From positions 2,852,001 to 2,916,000 of the forward strand of contig OZ251994.1 of NCBI GenBank assembly GCA_965246925.1: a DNA stretch of 64,000 nt. Reading direction: 5' to 3'. A program made the position numbers and the translations under genes. This document shows, piece by piece, positions 8,173-16,852 of the stretch. The notes beneath the pieces were generated by a model. The model searched no databases and had not been told where the DNA came from. It saw only the letters and a list, made by a program, of their open reading frames with translations. Position 1 is the stretch's first letter, and each line of letters begins with the position of its first letter. This DNA comes from JANPPS01 sp965246925 (GTDB taxonomy: Bacteria > Pseudomonadota > Alphaproteobacteria > Acetobacterales > Acetobacteraceae).

Positions 8173-9466
8173 GGGACGCGACAGGGATAGCATCGCAACC
8201 TGAAAGAGAACTGGCATAAGCCACCGCCCTGTCCACCCAGACCCCAGCCGCCTCCACCGCCGGTGCCAGATCGAACGCTGCATCCGCGTTGCCCAGCACC
8301 TCCCGCAACCCCCGCCCGCTCCGCCGTACTTCCGCCGCAGCGGCCTCGACATGGGCATGCGCCGCCTCCCGCCCCATCGATGCCCCCAGCAGCGCCGCCG
8401 CCCGGTCCGCAAACAGCATTCCCCGGGTCGCGCCGATGTTCTCCAGCATGCGCGCGGCATCCACCTCCAGCCCCTCCGCCAGCACCCGCGCCTCCCGCAC
8501 CGCCCCGGCCGCCCAGCCGAACAGCGCCGGCACCGCCGCCCATTCCGCGTGCCACAGCCCGACCGGCCGCTCATGCAGCATCGGCAGGGCATTCAGCAAC
8601 GTCACCACCTGACCCGGCGCCCCGGCCTGCGCCGCCAAGATCACCGTCGACGACACCGGGTTCCGCTTATGCGGCATCGCCGAGGAGCCGCCGCGGCCCG
8701 GCACATACGGCTCGGCCACCTCACCGACTTCGGTCGATGCCAAATGCGCGACGTCGGTCGCCATCTTCGCCAGCGCGCCGATCAGCGTCGCGAGCCACAC
8801 GCCCACCGCCACCATCCGCCCGCGCAGCGCGTGCCAGGCCAACGGCGTCGTGCCCAGCCCCAGGCCCGCCGCGAACGCCTCCAGCAAGGCGGGACCGCCG
8901 GGCAGGGTGCCGACCGGCCCGCTCAGCGACGCCACCAGCACCTGCTGCCGCAGCATCGGCAGCTGCGCCACGCTATCGGCCACGCCGGTGAGCCATACCG
9001 CCACCTTAAACCCGAACGTCACCGGCGCCGCGTGCTGCCCGTAGGTCCGGCCGACGCAGGGCGTGCCCCGGTGCCGCACCGCCAGCGCACTCAGCCCGGC
9101 CAGCACCGCCAGCAGCTCGGTCTCCAGCAACACCAGCCCATCGCGGATCTGCAACACCAACGCCGTGTCCATGATGTCCTGCGTGGTCGCGCCCTTGTGG
9201 AACAGCCGCTCCCGCTCCGGCGGCAACTGCGCCTGCACGGCATGCACGAACGGAATGACCGGCACCCCCGCCAGCGCGGTCGCTCGCCCGATCGCCGCCG
9301 GATCAAGCCCGGTCACGGCCTCGACGGCGTCCCCCAGCGCCTCCTCTCCTTGCGCCCGCGCCAGCGCCGCCTCCACCCGCACCATGGCTACCAACCGTGC
9401 CTGATCCGAAAAACAGGCCTGCATAGCGTCGGTCGTGAACAACGGCGCAAACAGCGGAGACATCAT
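8132..9466 (-). CDS. pcaB: 3-carboxy-cis,cis-muconate cycloisomerase-like lyase (PcaB family)
   Basis: 444 residues of the fumarase/aspartase superfamily. The superfamily signature GGSSAMPHKRNP sits at 259-270, and TQDIMDTALVLQ near 95 is typical of the PcaB/adenylosuccinate lyase branch. The opening PLFAPLFTTDAM fits bacterial PcaB, which isomerises 3-carboxymuconate to a lactone in protocatechuate degradation. No other pca genes are nearby, so the substrate is inferred from family only. The final ~12 residues (TPTLSRGERG type) come from the palindromic repeat and overlap the convergent ligase end by 41 bp. ATGs at 9466 and 9463 are both possible starts. Confidence 0.85.
   Translation of the reverse strand: MMSPLFAPLFTTDAMQACFSDQARLVAMVRVEAALARAQGEEALGDAVEAVTGLDPAAIGRATALAGVPVIPFVHAVQAQLPPERERLFHKGATTQDIMDTALVLQIRDGLVLLETELLAVLAGLSALAVRHRGTPCVGRTYGQHAAPVTFGFKVAVWLTGVADSVAQLPMLRQQVLVASLSGPVGTLPGGPALLEAFAAGLGLGTTPLAWHALRGRMVAVGVWLATLIGALAKMATDVAHLASTEVGEVAEPYVPGRGGSSAMPHKRNPVSSTVILAAQAGAPGQVVTLLNALPMLHERPVGLWHAEWAAVPALFGWAAGAVREARVLAEGLEVDAARMLENIGATRGMLFADRAAALLGASMGREAAHAHVEAAAAEVRRSGRGLREVLGNADAAFDLAPAVEAAGVWVDRAVAYASSLSGCDAIPVASLTPTLSRGERGKG
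8138..8174. repeat. Dispersed palindromic repeat, copy 3, inside two convergent coding ends
   Basis: A stem CCCTCTCCC/GGGAGAGGG (8143-8151 with 8155-8163), a 3-nt loop, and the tail TCGGGGTGAGG. It is read as codons on both strands: it forms the C-terminus of the ligase (plus) and of the PcaB-like lyase (minus), whose stops lie at 8170-8172 and 8132-8134. Confidence 0.85.
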
Positions 9467-9475
9467 GAGGCAGGC

Positions 9476-9515
9476 TTTCCCCTCTCCCGCTTGCGGGAGA
9501 GGGCAGGGGTGAGGG
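9476..9515. repeat. Dispersed palindromic repeat, copy 4
   Basis: This is the longest clean stem of the family: CCCTCTCCCGC/GCGGGAGAGGG around a TT loop (9480-9503), with the tail CAGGGGTGAGGG. It sits in the 76-bp gap between the SCO gene (ends 9543, minus) and the pcaB start (9466, minus). It could therefore end or protect the SCO message. Confidence 0.85.
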
Positions 9516-9542
9516 TTTAGAGGCCTCTACCAGTAAGGGAGC

Positions 9543-10130
9543 CTAGGCCGAAAGCAACCGACGCAGCTCGGCCGTGATCTGCGCCGGCGGCGACTCGTGC
9601 GTGAACACCGCCGCATTCCGCCCCTCACGGTCCATCGCATAGATGATCGAGGAATGATCCATGTCATACCCCTCCGCCGTCGGATGCTTGGCGAAATAGA
9701 CGCGGTATTCCTTGGCCGCCTGCCGGATCTGCTCCATGGACCCAGACAGCCCCACGAACCCGGCGTCGAACGCCGCCACGTAATCCTTCATGATATCAGG
9801 CGTGTCCCGCTCTGGATCGACCGTGATGAACACCACACCGACCTTCGCCCGGTCAGCGCCCAGGGCATCCACGGCCGTCGCCATATCCCCGAGCGCCGTA
9901 GGGCAGGCGTCCGGGCAGTGCGTGTAGCCGAAATAGACCAACAGCGGCCGGCCCAGGAAATCCCGGTCCGTCACGACCTTCCCATCGCCGTTCAACAGCG
10001 CGAACGGCCCGCCAATCACAGCGGCCGGGCCCGAATGCACCGCCCGGTAAACCCCGGCCCCAGCCAACCCCAGCCCCAACAAAGCGGCGGGAGCGAGCAA
10101 CGTGACCTGGCGGCGTGAAATCTTAGGCAT
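9543..10130 (-). CDS. SCO1/SenC family copper chaperone for cytochrome c oxidase
   Basis: 195 residues with an N-terminal Arg-Arg followed by a hydrophobic anchor (about 10-30) and a thioredoxin-like fold. The copper ligands are visible: Cys72-Pro-Asp-Ala-Cys76 and His159 in YDMDHSS. SCO proteins hand copper to the CuA site of subunit II of cytochrome oxidase on the periplasmic side, or keep its cysteines reduced. No oxidase genes are adjacent. It is divergent from the livJ-type gene at 10245, with about 115 bp between. Confidence 0.93.
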   Translation of the reverse strand: MPKISRRQVTLLAPAALLGLGLAGAGVYRAVHSGPAAVIGGPFALLNGDGKVVTDRDFLGRPLLVYFGYTHCPDACPTALGDMATAVDALGADRAKVGVVFITVDPERDTPDIMKDYVAAFDAGFVGLSGSMEQIRQAAKEYRVYFAKHPTAEGYDMDHSSIIYAMDREGRNAAVFTHESPPAQITAELRRLLSA

Positions 10131-10244
10131 GGCCGTAAATTGGTGCCGGGCGCATCGATAAGGAAGCCCCTGTTTACGCGATCAATTATCCGCTATGGGA
10201 CGCTCCTGCCCCGAACGGGGAGTGTCTTCTGGAGGAAACCAATA

Positions 10245-11453
10245 ATGCTACGCCGCCCCCTGTTGGCCGCCACCGCCATGGCCGCCGCCCTGCTGACCAC
10301 CCAGGCCCGCGCCGCAGACCCGATCCTGATCGGCGTGACCGGCCCGTTTACCGGCGGCTCGTCCAGCATGGGCGTCTCGATGCGGGACGGCGTGAAGCTC
10401 GCGATTACCGAGATCAACAAGGCCGGTGGCGTCATGGGCCGCCAGCTCCAGGCCGTGGAGCGCGATGACGAGGCGCGGAACGAGCTGGGCGTGCAGATCG
10501 CGCAGGAGCTGATCAACAAGGAGCACGTGGTCGCCACCCTCGGCTTCATCAACACCGGCGTGGGCCTGGCCTCGCAACGCTTCTACCAAGAGGCCGAGAT
10601 CCCCGTGATCAACAACGTCGCCACCGGCACGGTGATCACGCAGCAATTCGCCGCGCCCAAGGAGAAGAGCAACTACATCTTCCGCGCCGCCGCCAATGAC
10701 ATCATCCAGTCCGCGATGATCGTGGAAGAGGCCATCACCCGCCGCGGCTTCAAGAAGCCCGCCATCATGGCCGACAGCACCAATTATGGTCAGCTGGGCC
10801 GCGAAGACCTCGTGCGCGCGCTGGCCGCCAAGGGCGTGAAGCCGGTGGCGGAAGAGAAGTTCAACATCAAGGACACCGACATGACCGCGCAGCTGCTGCG
10901 CGCCAAAGAGGCCGGGGCGGACGTGATCCTCACCTACGGCATCGGGCCCGAGCTGGCGCAGATCGCCAACGGCCAGGCGAAGCTCGGCTGGAAGGTGCCG
11001 CTGGTCGGCTCCTGGACGCTCAGCATGAGCAGCTTCATCGACACCGCCGGGCCGAACGGGGACGGCGCCGTCATGCCGCAGACCTTCATCCAGCTGCCGA
11101 ACACGCCCAAGCGCAAGGCGTTCATCGAGGCCTATCAGGCCGCCTACAAGACCGAGCGCATGCCGAGCCCGGTGTCCGCCGCGCAGGGCTATGACAGCGT
11201 GTACTTGCTTGCGGCGGCGATCAAGCAGGCCGGGTCCACGGACGGCAAGAAGATCCATGACGCGCTAGAGAGCCTGAACGAAAAGGTGGAAGGGGTGATC
11301 ACCGTCTATGACCACCCGTATTCCGCCACCGACCATGAAGCCATCAGCAACAACATCCCCGTGTTCGGCCTGGTCAAGGACGGTAAAGTCGTCCCCGCCC
11401 ATGACGAAGACGTGGCCGGTGACAAGGCCATGCGCATCAAGCCGCGTAGCTGA
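10245..11453 (+). CDS. Branched-chain amino-acid-type ABC transporter substrate-binding protein
   Basis: 402 residues. A signal peptide (about 1-24, ending TTQARAAD) precedes a type-I periplasmic binding fold starting DPILIGVTGPFTGGSSSMG, the classic opening of LivJ-type proteins. It captures a ligand in the periplasm for the permeases downstream. The ATG at 10245 is chosen because a strong GGAGG lies 10 nt upstream and the signal peptide starts there. The ligand is unknown; LivJ homologues in alphaproteobacteria bind amides, aromatic acids or amino acids. First gene of the livJ-livH-livMG-livF unit. Confidence 0.93.
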   Translation: MLRRPLLAATAMAAALLTTQARAADPILIGVTGPFTGGSSSMGVSMRDGVKLAITEINKAGGVMGRQLQAVERDDEARNELGVQIAQELINKEHVVATLGFINTGVGLASQRFYQEAEIPVINNVATGTVITQQFAAPKEKSNYIFRAAANDIIQSAMIVEEAITRRGFKKPAIMADSTNYGQLGREDLVRALAAKGVKPVAEEKFNIKDTDMTAQLLRAKEAGADVILTYGIGPELAQIANGQAKLGWKVPLVGSWTLSMSSFIDTAGPNGDGAVMPQTFIQLPNTPKRKAFIEAYQAAYKTERMPSPVSAAQGYDSVYLLAAAIKQAGSTDGKKIHDALESLNEKVEGVITVYDHPYSATDHEAISNNIPVFGLVKDGKVVPAHDEDVAGDKAMRIKPRS

Positions 11454-11474
11454 TTTCCAAGTATAATGGACGCA

Positions 11475-11501
11475 CGGTGGAATGCAGTTCGCATTCCACC
11501 G
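11475..11501 (+). terminator. Stem-loop between binding-protein and permease genes
   Basis: A perfect 11-bp stem, CGGTGGAATGC (11475-11485) with GCATTCCACCG (11491-11501) around a 5-nt loop AGTTC, sits 22 nt after the binding-protein stop and about 24 nt before the livH start. No T run follows, so it is more likely an RNA-stabilising or partial-termination hairpin than a full stop. It would favour more binding protein than permease. Confidence 0.6.
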
Positions 11502-11524
11502 CTCTTACCGACTAGGCATTTCCG

Positions 11525-12397
11525 ATGCACATCTTAGCCCAATTGCTGGTCAGCGGCATCGCCGTCGGCATGATCTACGGCGTGATCGCCTTTGGCTACC
11601 AATTGACCTTCGCCACCTCGAAAACACTGAATTTCGGGCAGGGCGAGGCGCTGATGCTCGGCGCCCTCGTCGGCCTGACCGCACAGGCCTATGTCGGCTA
11701 CTGGCTCATGCTGCCCATCGTGCTGGCGTTCGGCCTAATACAGGGCGCGGTGGTGGAGCGGCTGGGCGTGCGCAAATCCATCGAAAGCGGCTCGGAGAGC
11801 GGCTGGATCATGGCCACCATCGCGCTCGGCATCATCTTCAGCAACCTGGCCGAAAATATCTGGGGCCGCGACGACCTGAAATTCCCCTCGCCCTTGGGCG
11901 AAGTCCCGATCGACGTCGGCGGCATCCGCGTGCTGCCGATGGAGATCGCCATCGTCTTCGGCGCCATCGGCCTCATGCTGGCCGTCGAGTTCTTCAACCG
12001 CCGCACCGTGTTCGGCAAGGCCGTGGTCGCCACCGCCAACGACCGGGGCGCCGCCGGGTTGATGGGCATCAACACCGCCGTGGTCATCACCTTCAGCTAT
12101 GCGCTGAGCAGCATGACGGCCGCGTTCGCCGGCGTGCTGGTGGCGCCGATCACGCTCACCGGCGCCACCATGGGCGCGGTGCTGGGCCTGAAGGCGTTCG
12201 CCGTGGCCATCATCGGCGGCCTCAACAGCGGCTTCGGCGTCGTGGTCGGCGGGCTGATCTTGGGCATCGCCGAGACCACCACCGGATACTATCTCTCCAC
12301 CGGCTACAAGGACGTGCCCGGCCTTGTGCTCCTTTTGCTCGTGCTGTCCTTCAAGCCGTCCGGCTTGTTCGGTAAACGCACGATCCGGAAAGTATGA
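11525..12397 (+). CDS. livH: Branched-chain amino-acid-type ABC permease (LivH)
   Basis: 290 residues, with about eight hydrophobic segments and the conserved LivH opening GIAVGMIYGVIAFGYQLTF. The loop ANDRGAAGLMGIN corresponds to the coupling helix that contacts the ATPase. It forms one half of the membrane channel, with the LivM half supplied by the next gene. The stop overlaps the next start (ATGATG), indicating translational coupling. Confidence 0.93.
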   Translation: MHILAQLLVSGIAVGMIYGVIAFGYQLTFATSKTLNFGQGEALMLGALVGLTAQAYVGYWLMLPIVLAFGLIQGAVVERLGVRKSIESGSESGWIMATIALGIIFSNLAENIWGRDDLKFPSPLGEVPIDVGGIRVLPMEIAIVFGAIGLMLAVEFFNRRTVFGKAVVATANDRGAAGLMGINTAVVITFSYALSSMTAAFAGVLVAPITLTGATMGAVLGLKAFAVAIIGGLNSGFGVVVGGLILGIAETTTGYYLSTGYKDVPGLVLLLLVLSFKPSGLFGKRTIRKV

Positions 12398-14382
12398 TGA
12401 AGTCCCTTACGCGCTACGGCGTCCTGCTGGCCCTGTTGCTGGTGTTCCCGTTCCTGGTCACCAACCCCTATTACCTGCATCTCGGCATCCTGATCACCAT
12501 CTATTCCATCCTGTTGCTGGGGCTGGACGTGGTGTTCGGCTATACGGGTGAGGTTTCGTTGGGCCACGCCGCGCTACTGGGCATCGGCGCCTACACCGCG
12601 GCAATCCTCAACTTCAAGCTGGGAATCACCATGTTCCCCGCCATCCCCGCCGGGATCGTGGTCGCCGCCCTGTTCGGCCTGGTGCTGGCGTTGCCCGCCT
12701 TGCAAGTCACCGGACCCTACCTCGCCATGGTGACGCTCGCCTTCGGCACCATCATCTACACGCTGATCAACGAAATGGACTTCCTCACCAACGGTCCGAT
12801 GGGCATTACCATCACCAAGCCCATCTACTGGGACCTGCGGGACTACGCGGCCAGCGTGCCGTTCTTCGATATGAAGGCGGCGCAGCTCCGCGACTTCGAG
12901 TTCTACTTCATCGTCATCGCCTGTTTCATGGCGAGCCTCATCGTCGTGAACCGCCTGATCGCCAGCCGCTACGGCCGCGCGTTCGAGGCGCTGCGTGACG
13001 CCCCAATCGCCTCCGACTGCATGGGTGTCAGCGTCTATAAGCATAAGGTCATCGCCTTCGCCTTTAGCGCCGGTCTCGCGGGCCTCGCGGGCGTGTTGTT
13101 CGCCTACTCCGAACAGTATGTGGCACCGAACAATTTCGGCATCCCGCTCGCCATCCAGTTCCTGCTGGGCGTCGCACTGGGCGGACGCAAGAGCCGGGTC
13201 GGGCCGATACTCGGCGCCGCCATCATCGTCGTGCTGCCGAACTTGCTGGCCGACATCGCGCTATTCCGCATCATCGCCGGCGTCATCGCCGTGGTCGCGG
13301 TGCTGGCCGCCGCCGTGACCTGGGTCCGCAACCCTGATCAGCGCCGGGCCATCCTGGTCCCCGTCGGATTATGCATCGCCTTCTTCGTGTTCTCGCTGTT
13401 GCTGCAGCGGATCACCGACTTCAAGCTCGCCGTCTTCGGCGCCATGATCCTGTTCGTGGTGTATTACTTGCCGGACGGCATTTGGGGCTTCGTCCGCACC
13501 GCACTCTCCGCCGTCCGCCCCGGCCTGTTCCGCGCCCACGCCGTCATCTCGGCGCAGGGGGACGCCGCCCACGTCTGGTCCGCCAACGCCCCGGTGGTCG
13601 AGCCCGGTAAGCCGCTCCTGGAAGCCAAGCAGATCCTCATGCAGTTCGGCGGCCTAAAGGCCCTGAACCAGGTGGACCTCCGCGTCATGCCCGGCACCAT
13701 CCACGGCCTGATCGGCCCCAACGGCTCCGGCAAGAGCACCATGATGAACGTGCTCACGGGCATCTACACCCCGACCGGGGGCGAAATCCTGCTGGAGGGC
13801 CAGTCCATCGGCGGCCGCACCCCGTCCGACATCGCCACCGCCGGCATCGCCCGCACCTTCCAGAACGTGCAGCTGTTCGGCGCGCTCACCTGCATCGAGA
13901 ACATCATGGTCGGCCTGCACCACACCTACAGCGCCGGCCTCGCCGCCGTCGCCGTCGCCACCCCCGAGGCCACCAAGCAGGAAACCGCCGCCCAGATCCG
14001 CGCCGCCAGCCTGCTGAGCTTCGTGGGCCTCGACGGCCTCGGCAACGAGGAGGCGCGCAACCTCCCCTACGGCAAGCAGCGCGTGCTGGAGATCGCCCGC
14101 GCCCTGGCGCTGGACCCGAAGCTGCTATTGCTCGACGAACCCGCCGCCGGGCTCACCGCGCCCGACATCAAGGTGCTGATCGAGATCATCCGCAAGATCC
14201 GCGACCAAGGCATCACCCTGATCCTGATCGAGCATCACATGGACGTCGTCATGAGCCTCTGCGACACCGTGACCGTGCTGGATTTCGGCCAGAAGATCGC
14301 CGAGGGCATGCCCGCCGCCGTCCAGGCCGACCCGGCGGTCATCAGCGCCTACCTGGGCGGCACCGTGGCCGAGGCGGCATAA
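12394..14382 (+). CDS. LivM-LivG fusion: ABC permease fused to ATP-binding domain
   Basis: 662 residues joining two normally separate subunits. Residues 1 to about 375 are a LivM permease with the coupling-helix motif EALRDAPIASDCMGVSVYKHK. After a linker of about 30 residues, residues from about 405 form a LivG ATPase with Walker A GPNGSGKST (about 441-449), signature region NLPYGKQRVLEIARAL and Walker B LLLLDEP. There is no stop or frameshift at the junction. It pairs with LivH (upstream overlap) and LivF (1 nt downstream). The fusion fixes ATPase and permease at 1:1. Confidence 0.92.
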   Translation: MMKSLTRYGVLLALLLVFPFLVTNPYYLHLGILITIYSILLLGLDVVFGYTGEVSLGHAALLGIGAYTAAILNFKLGITMFPAIPAGIVVAALFGLVLALPALQVTGPYLAMVTLAFGTIIYTLINEMDFLTNGPMGITITKPIYWDLRDYAASVPFFDMKAAQLRDFEFYFIVIACFMASLIVVNRLIASRYGRAFEALRDAPIASDCMGVSVYKHKVIAFAFSAGLAGLAGVLFAYSEQYVAPNNFGIPLAIQFLLGVALGGRKSRVGPILGAAIIVVLPNLLADIALFRIIAGVIAVVAVLAAAVTWVRNPDQRRAILVPVGLCIAFFVFSLLLQRITDFKLAVFGAMILFVVYYLPDGIWGFVRTALSAVRPGLFRAHAVISAQGDAAHVWSANAPVVEPGKPLLEAKQILMQFGGLKALNQVDLRVMPGTIHGLIGPNGSGKSTMMNVLTGIYTPTGGEILLEGQSIGGRTPSDIATAGIARTFQNVQLFGALTCIENIMVGLHHTYSAGLAAVAVATPEATKQETAAQIRAASLLSFVGLDGLGNEEARNLPYGKQRVLEIARALALDPKLLLLDEPAAGLTAPDIKVLIEIIRKIRDQGITLILIEHHMDVVMSLCDTVTVLDFGQKIAEGMPAAVQADPAVISAYLGGTVAEAA

Positions 14383-14383
14383 C

Positions 14384-15106
14384 ATGCTCGAGATCCGAAA
14401 CCTCGTCGCCGGCTACGGCAAAGTGCAAGTCCTGCACGGCCTCAGCTTGCAGGTCGAACGCGGCCAGTTGGTGACGCTCATCGGCAGCAACGGCGCCGGC
14501 AAGACCACCACGCTCCGCGCGATCTCCGGCATGCTGAAGCCCGAATCCGGCCAGATCACCCTGGCCGGGGCGAACATCACTGGCCAACCCAGCCACATTA
14601 TCGCCCGCGCCGGCCTGGCGCACAGCCCCGAGGGCCGCCGCGTCTTCGCCACCATGCCCGTCGCCGACAACCTGGTCATGGGCGCCTTCCCCCGCCTGAC
14701 GGGCGCCCGCCCCAAGGGCGACGTGAACGCCGACCTGGACCGCATGTACACGCTATTCCCCCGCCTGGCCGAACGCCGCGCCCAACTCGCCGGCACCCTC
14801 TCCGGCGGCGAGCAGCAGATGCTGGCGATGGCCCGCGCCCTCATGCTGAACCCCGAAGTGCTGCTGCTAGATGAACCCAGCATGGGCCTATCCCCCCGCC
14901 TGGTGAGCGAAGTATTCGCCACCATCGGCCGCCTGAAGGAAGCGAAGATCACGATGCTGCTGGTCGAACAATTCGCCGCGGCGGCGCTGGAAGTGGCGGA
15001 TTTCGGCTACGTCATGGAAAACGGCCGCCTCACCAGCTCCGGCCCAGCCCAGGCGCTCAAGAACGACCCGGCGGTGCGAGCGGCTTATCTTGGGGCTGCG
15101 CATTGA
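14384..15106 (+). CDS. livF: Branched-chain amino-acid-type ABC transporter ATP-binding protein (LivF)
   Basis: 240 residues with Walker A GSNGAGKTT, signature LSGGEQQMLAMARAL and Walker B VLLLDEPSMGL. The D-loop serine and the LivF-typical MGLSPRLV follow. It dimerises with the LivG domain of the fusion protein to power uptake. It starts 1 nt after the fusion gene and ends the operon. Between it and the aminotransferase stop at 15403 lie about 300 bp with no intact gene. Confidence 0.93.
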   Translation: MLEIRNLVAGYGKVQVLHGLSLQVERGQLVTLIGSNGAGKTTTLRAISGMLKPESGQITLAGANITGQPSHIIARAGLAHSPEGRRVFATMPVADNLVMGAFPRLTGARPKGDVNADLDRMYTLFPRLAERRAQLAGTLSGGEQQMLAMARALMLNPEVLLLDEPSMGLSPRLVSEVFATIGRLKEAKITMLLVEQFAAAALEVADFGYVMENGRLTSSGPAQALKNDPAVRAAYLGAAH

Positions 15107-15120
15107 TATCGAGCGGCCTC

Positions 15121-15213
15121 GTCACTGGGTAGCCACGCGGCGCGCAGGCCGGCGGCGAGCCGCTCGACGATTTTGCTGCCCCAACCCTGCTCGGCCTGCT
15201 GCTCCGGCCAGGC
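15121..15213 (-). pseudogene. Fragment resembling the N-terminal domain of DUF1016/YhcG-type PDDEXK proteins
   Basis: One frame on the minus strand reads AWPEQQAEQGWGSKIVERL and then AAGLRAAW. This fits the DUF1016 N-terminal pattern (Gln-rich, EGWGAK, then IxRLAxDLRxxFP). The rest of the family, including the conserved N-terminal helices and the nuclease domain, is absent, so this is at most a relic of about 30 codons. The remainder of 15107-15402 holds no gene that I can recognise. The assignment rests on pattern memory and is tentative. Confidence 0.35.
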
Positions 15214-15402
15214 TTCGTGAACCGTGACGCATCGCCGATCTCCCGTCAGTTGCGAGTAAGCCTCGCCGTGTCCCTGGACGTGCGCTACTGTAATCGCGTT
15301 TTGCAGGGCCGGCAGTCAGGTCATATCCGCCGCCCGACACTCTCGCTGCCGGTCCAACAAGCCCGCACCCAGCAGTCCACGCGACCGTCAGCAACCGGCA
15401 TG

Positions 15403-16818
15403 TCAAGCAGGATCGCGCCTGGTCGCCGGCGAAAGGCCCAGTTCGGCCGCGACCGCCACGACCGCTTCGCGCGCGGCCTGCACCACGGTGTCCACCTCGT
15501 CCCGCGTGATGCAGAGCGGCGGTGCGAAGCCCAGTATGTCGCCCTGCGGCATGGCGCGTCCGATCACCCCGCGCGCCAGCAGCGCCGCTGCGACGCGCGG
15601 CCCGACCTTGAGTGCCGGGTCGAAGAAGACACGGTCGTCGCGGTCGGCCACGAACTCGATGGCGGCCGTCATGCCGGCGCCGCGCACCTCGCCCACGATC
15701 GGGCTTTCACCCACGGCCGCGCGCAACTGCTCGGTCAAATAGGCGCCCACCGTGCCCGCGTTCTCGACCAGGCCGAGGCTGTCGATCAGCTCCAGATTCG
15801 CCACCCCCGCCGCGGCGCAGGCCGGATGGGACGAGTAGGTCCAGCCATGGCCCAGCGCGCCCAAGGCGTCGGACCCGCCCTCCAGCACGCGCCACGTCCG
15901 CTCGGACACGATCACGCCGGATAGCGGCAGGTAGGCCGACGTCAGGCCCTTGGCGATGGTGATCAGGTCCGGCTTCATGCCGTAATGGTCGGACCCGAAC
16001 ATGGAGCCGAGCCGCCCGAACCCGGTCACGACCTCGTCGGCGATCAGCAGGATGTCATACTGGGCCAATACGGCCCCCACTCGCTCCCAGTAGCCGGCGG
16101 GCGGCGGCACGAGCCCGCCAGTGCCCAGCATGGGCTCGGCAATGAATGCCGCGACCGTCTCCGGCCCTTCGGCCAGGATCATCTCCTCCAGCCGGCCGGC
16201 GCAGTGCTGCGCGAACGCCTCCTCGTCCATGTCCCGGTCGGCCCGGCGGAAGAAATACGGCGCCTCCGTATGCAGCACGCGGTCCAGCGGCAGGTCGAAG
16301 TGCTTGTGGAACAGCTCCAAGCCCGTCAAGCTGCCCGTCATGAGGCCGGAGCCGTGGTAGCCGCGCCAGCGCGAGATGATCTTCTTCTTCTCGGGCCGGC
16401 CCAGGACGTTGTTGTAATACCATACCAGCTTCACGTTGGTCTCGTTGGCGTCCGACCCGGATAGGCCGAAGAACACCCGCGACATGCCCGCGGGCGCCCG
16501 CTCGATGACCATCTTGGCCAGCCGGATCGAAGGCTCGCTGCCATGTCCGACATAGGCGTGGTAGTAGGCGAGCTCGTGCGCCTGCTTGGCGATCGCGTCC
16601 GCGATCTCATGCCGCCCGTAGCCTACGTTCACGCAGTACAGCCCGGCGAACGCGTCCAGGCTGCGCCGCCCGTCGCGGTCCCAGATGTGGACGCCCTCGC
16701 CCCCGGCCATAATGCGGTTCGGCGTGTCGCCCCGCGCGTGCTGGGCCATGTGGGTCGAGGGATGGAAGAAGTGGTCGCGGTCCCAGGCGTTCAGTTCGTT
16801 GCTGAGGTCGTCGAGCAT
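15403..16818 (-). CDS. doeD: Class III PLP aminotransferase, probable diaminobutyrate transaminase of ectoine catabolism
   Basis: 471 residues. The PLP lysine lies in DLITIAKGLTSAYLPLSG, and the cofactor-binding IADEVVTGFGRLGSMF is typical of omega-aminotransferases. In ectoine degraders this family member (DoeD/Atf) moves the amino group of 2,4-diaminobutyrate to give aspartate semialdehyde. The call rests on position: it closes a cluster with the Ehu transporter, DoeA and DoeB, and is preceded by a relic of the expected partner dehydrogenase. The ATG at 16818 fits the family start MLDDLSNEL; upstream codons belong to the relic in another frame. A beta-alanine-pyruvate-type transaminase is the main alternative. 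Confidence 0.82.
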   Translation of the reverse strand: MLDDLSNELNAWDRDHFFHPSTHMAQHARGDTPNRIMAGGEGVHIWDRDGRRSLDAFAGLYCVNVGYGRHEIADAIAKQAHELAYYHAYVGHGSEPSIRLAKMVIERAPAGMSRVFFGLSGSDANETNVKLVWYYNNVLGRPEKKKIISRWRGYHGSGLMTGSLTGLELFHKHFDLPLDRVLHTEAPYFFRRADRDMDEEAFAQHCAGRLEEMILAEGPETVAAFIAEPMLGTGGLVPPPAGYWERVGAVLAQYDILLIADEVVTGFGRLGSMFGSDHYGMKPDLITIAKGLTSAYLPLSGVIVSERTWRVLEGGSDALGALGHGWTYSSHPACAAAGVANLELIDSLGLVENAGTVGAYLTEQLRAAVGESPIVGEVRGAGMTAAIEFVADRDDRVFFDPALKVGPRVAAALLARGVIGRAMPQGDILGFAPPLCITRDEVDTVVQAAREAVVAVAAELGLSPATRRDPA

Positions 16819-16852
16819 GGTTCGGGCTCCCGGTTTGGGTTGAGGTTCGAAT

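Noticed and set aside
15122..15406. 94-codon minus-strand ORF between livF and doeD
   Set aside because: Its residues are Arg/Gly/Ala-rich, as expected of chance frames in high-GC DNA, and it lies in a different frame from the DUF1016-like fragment.
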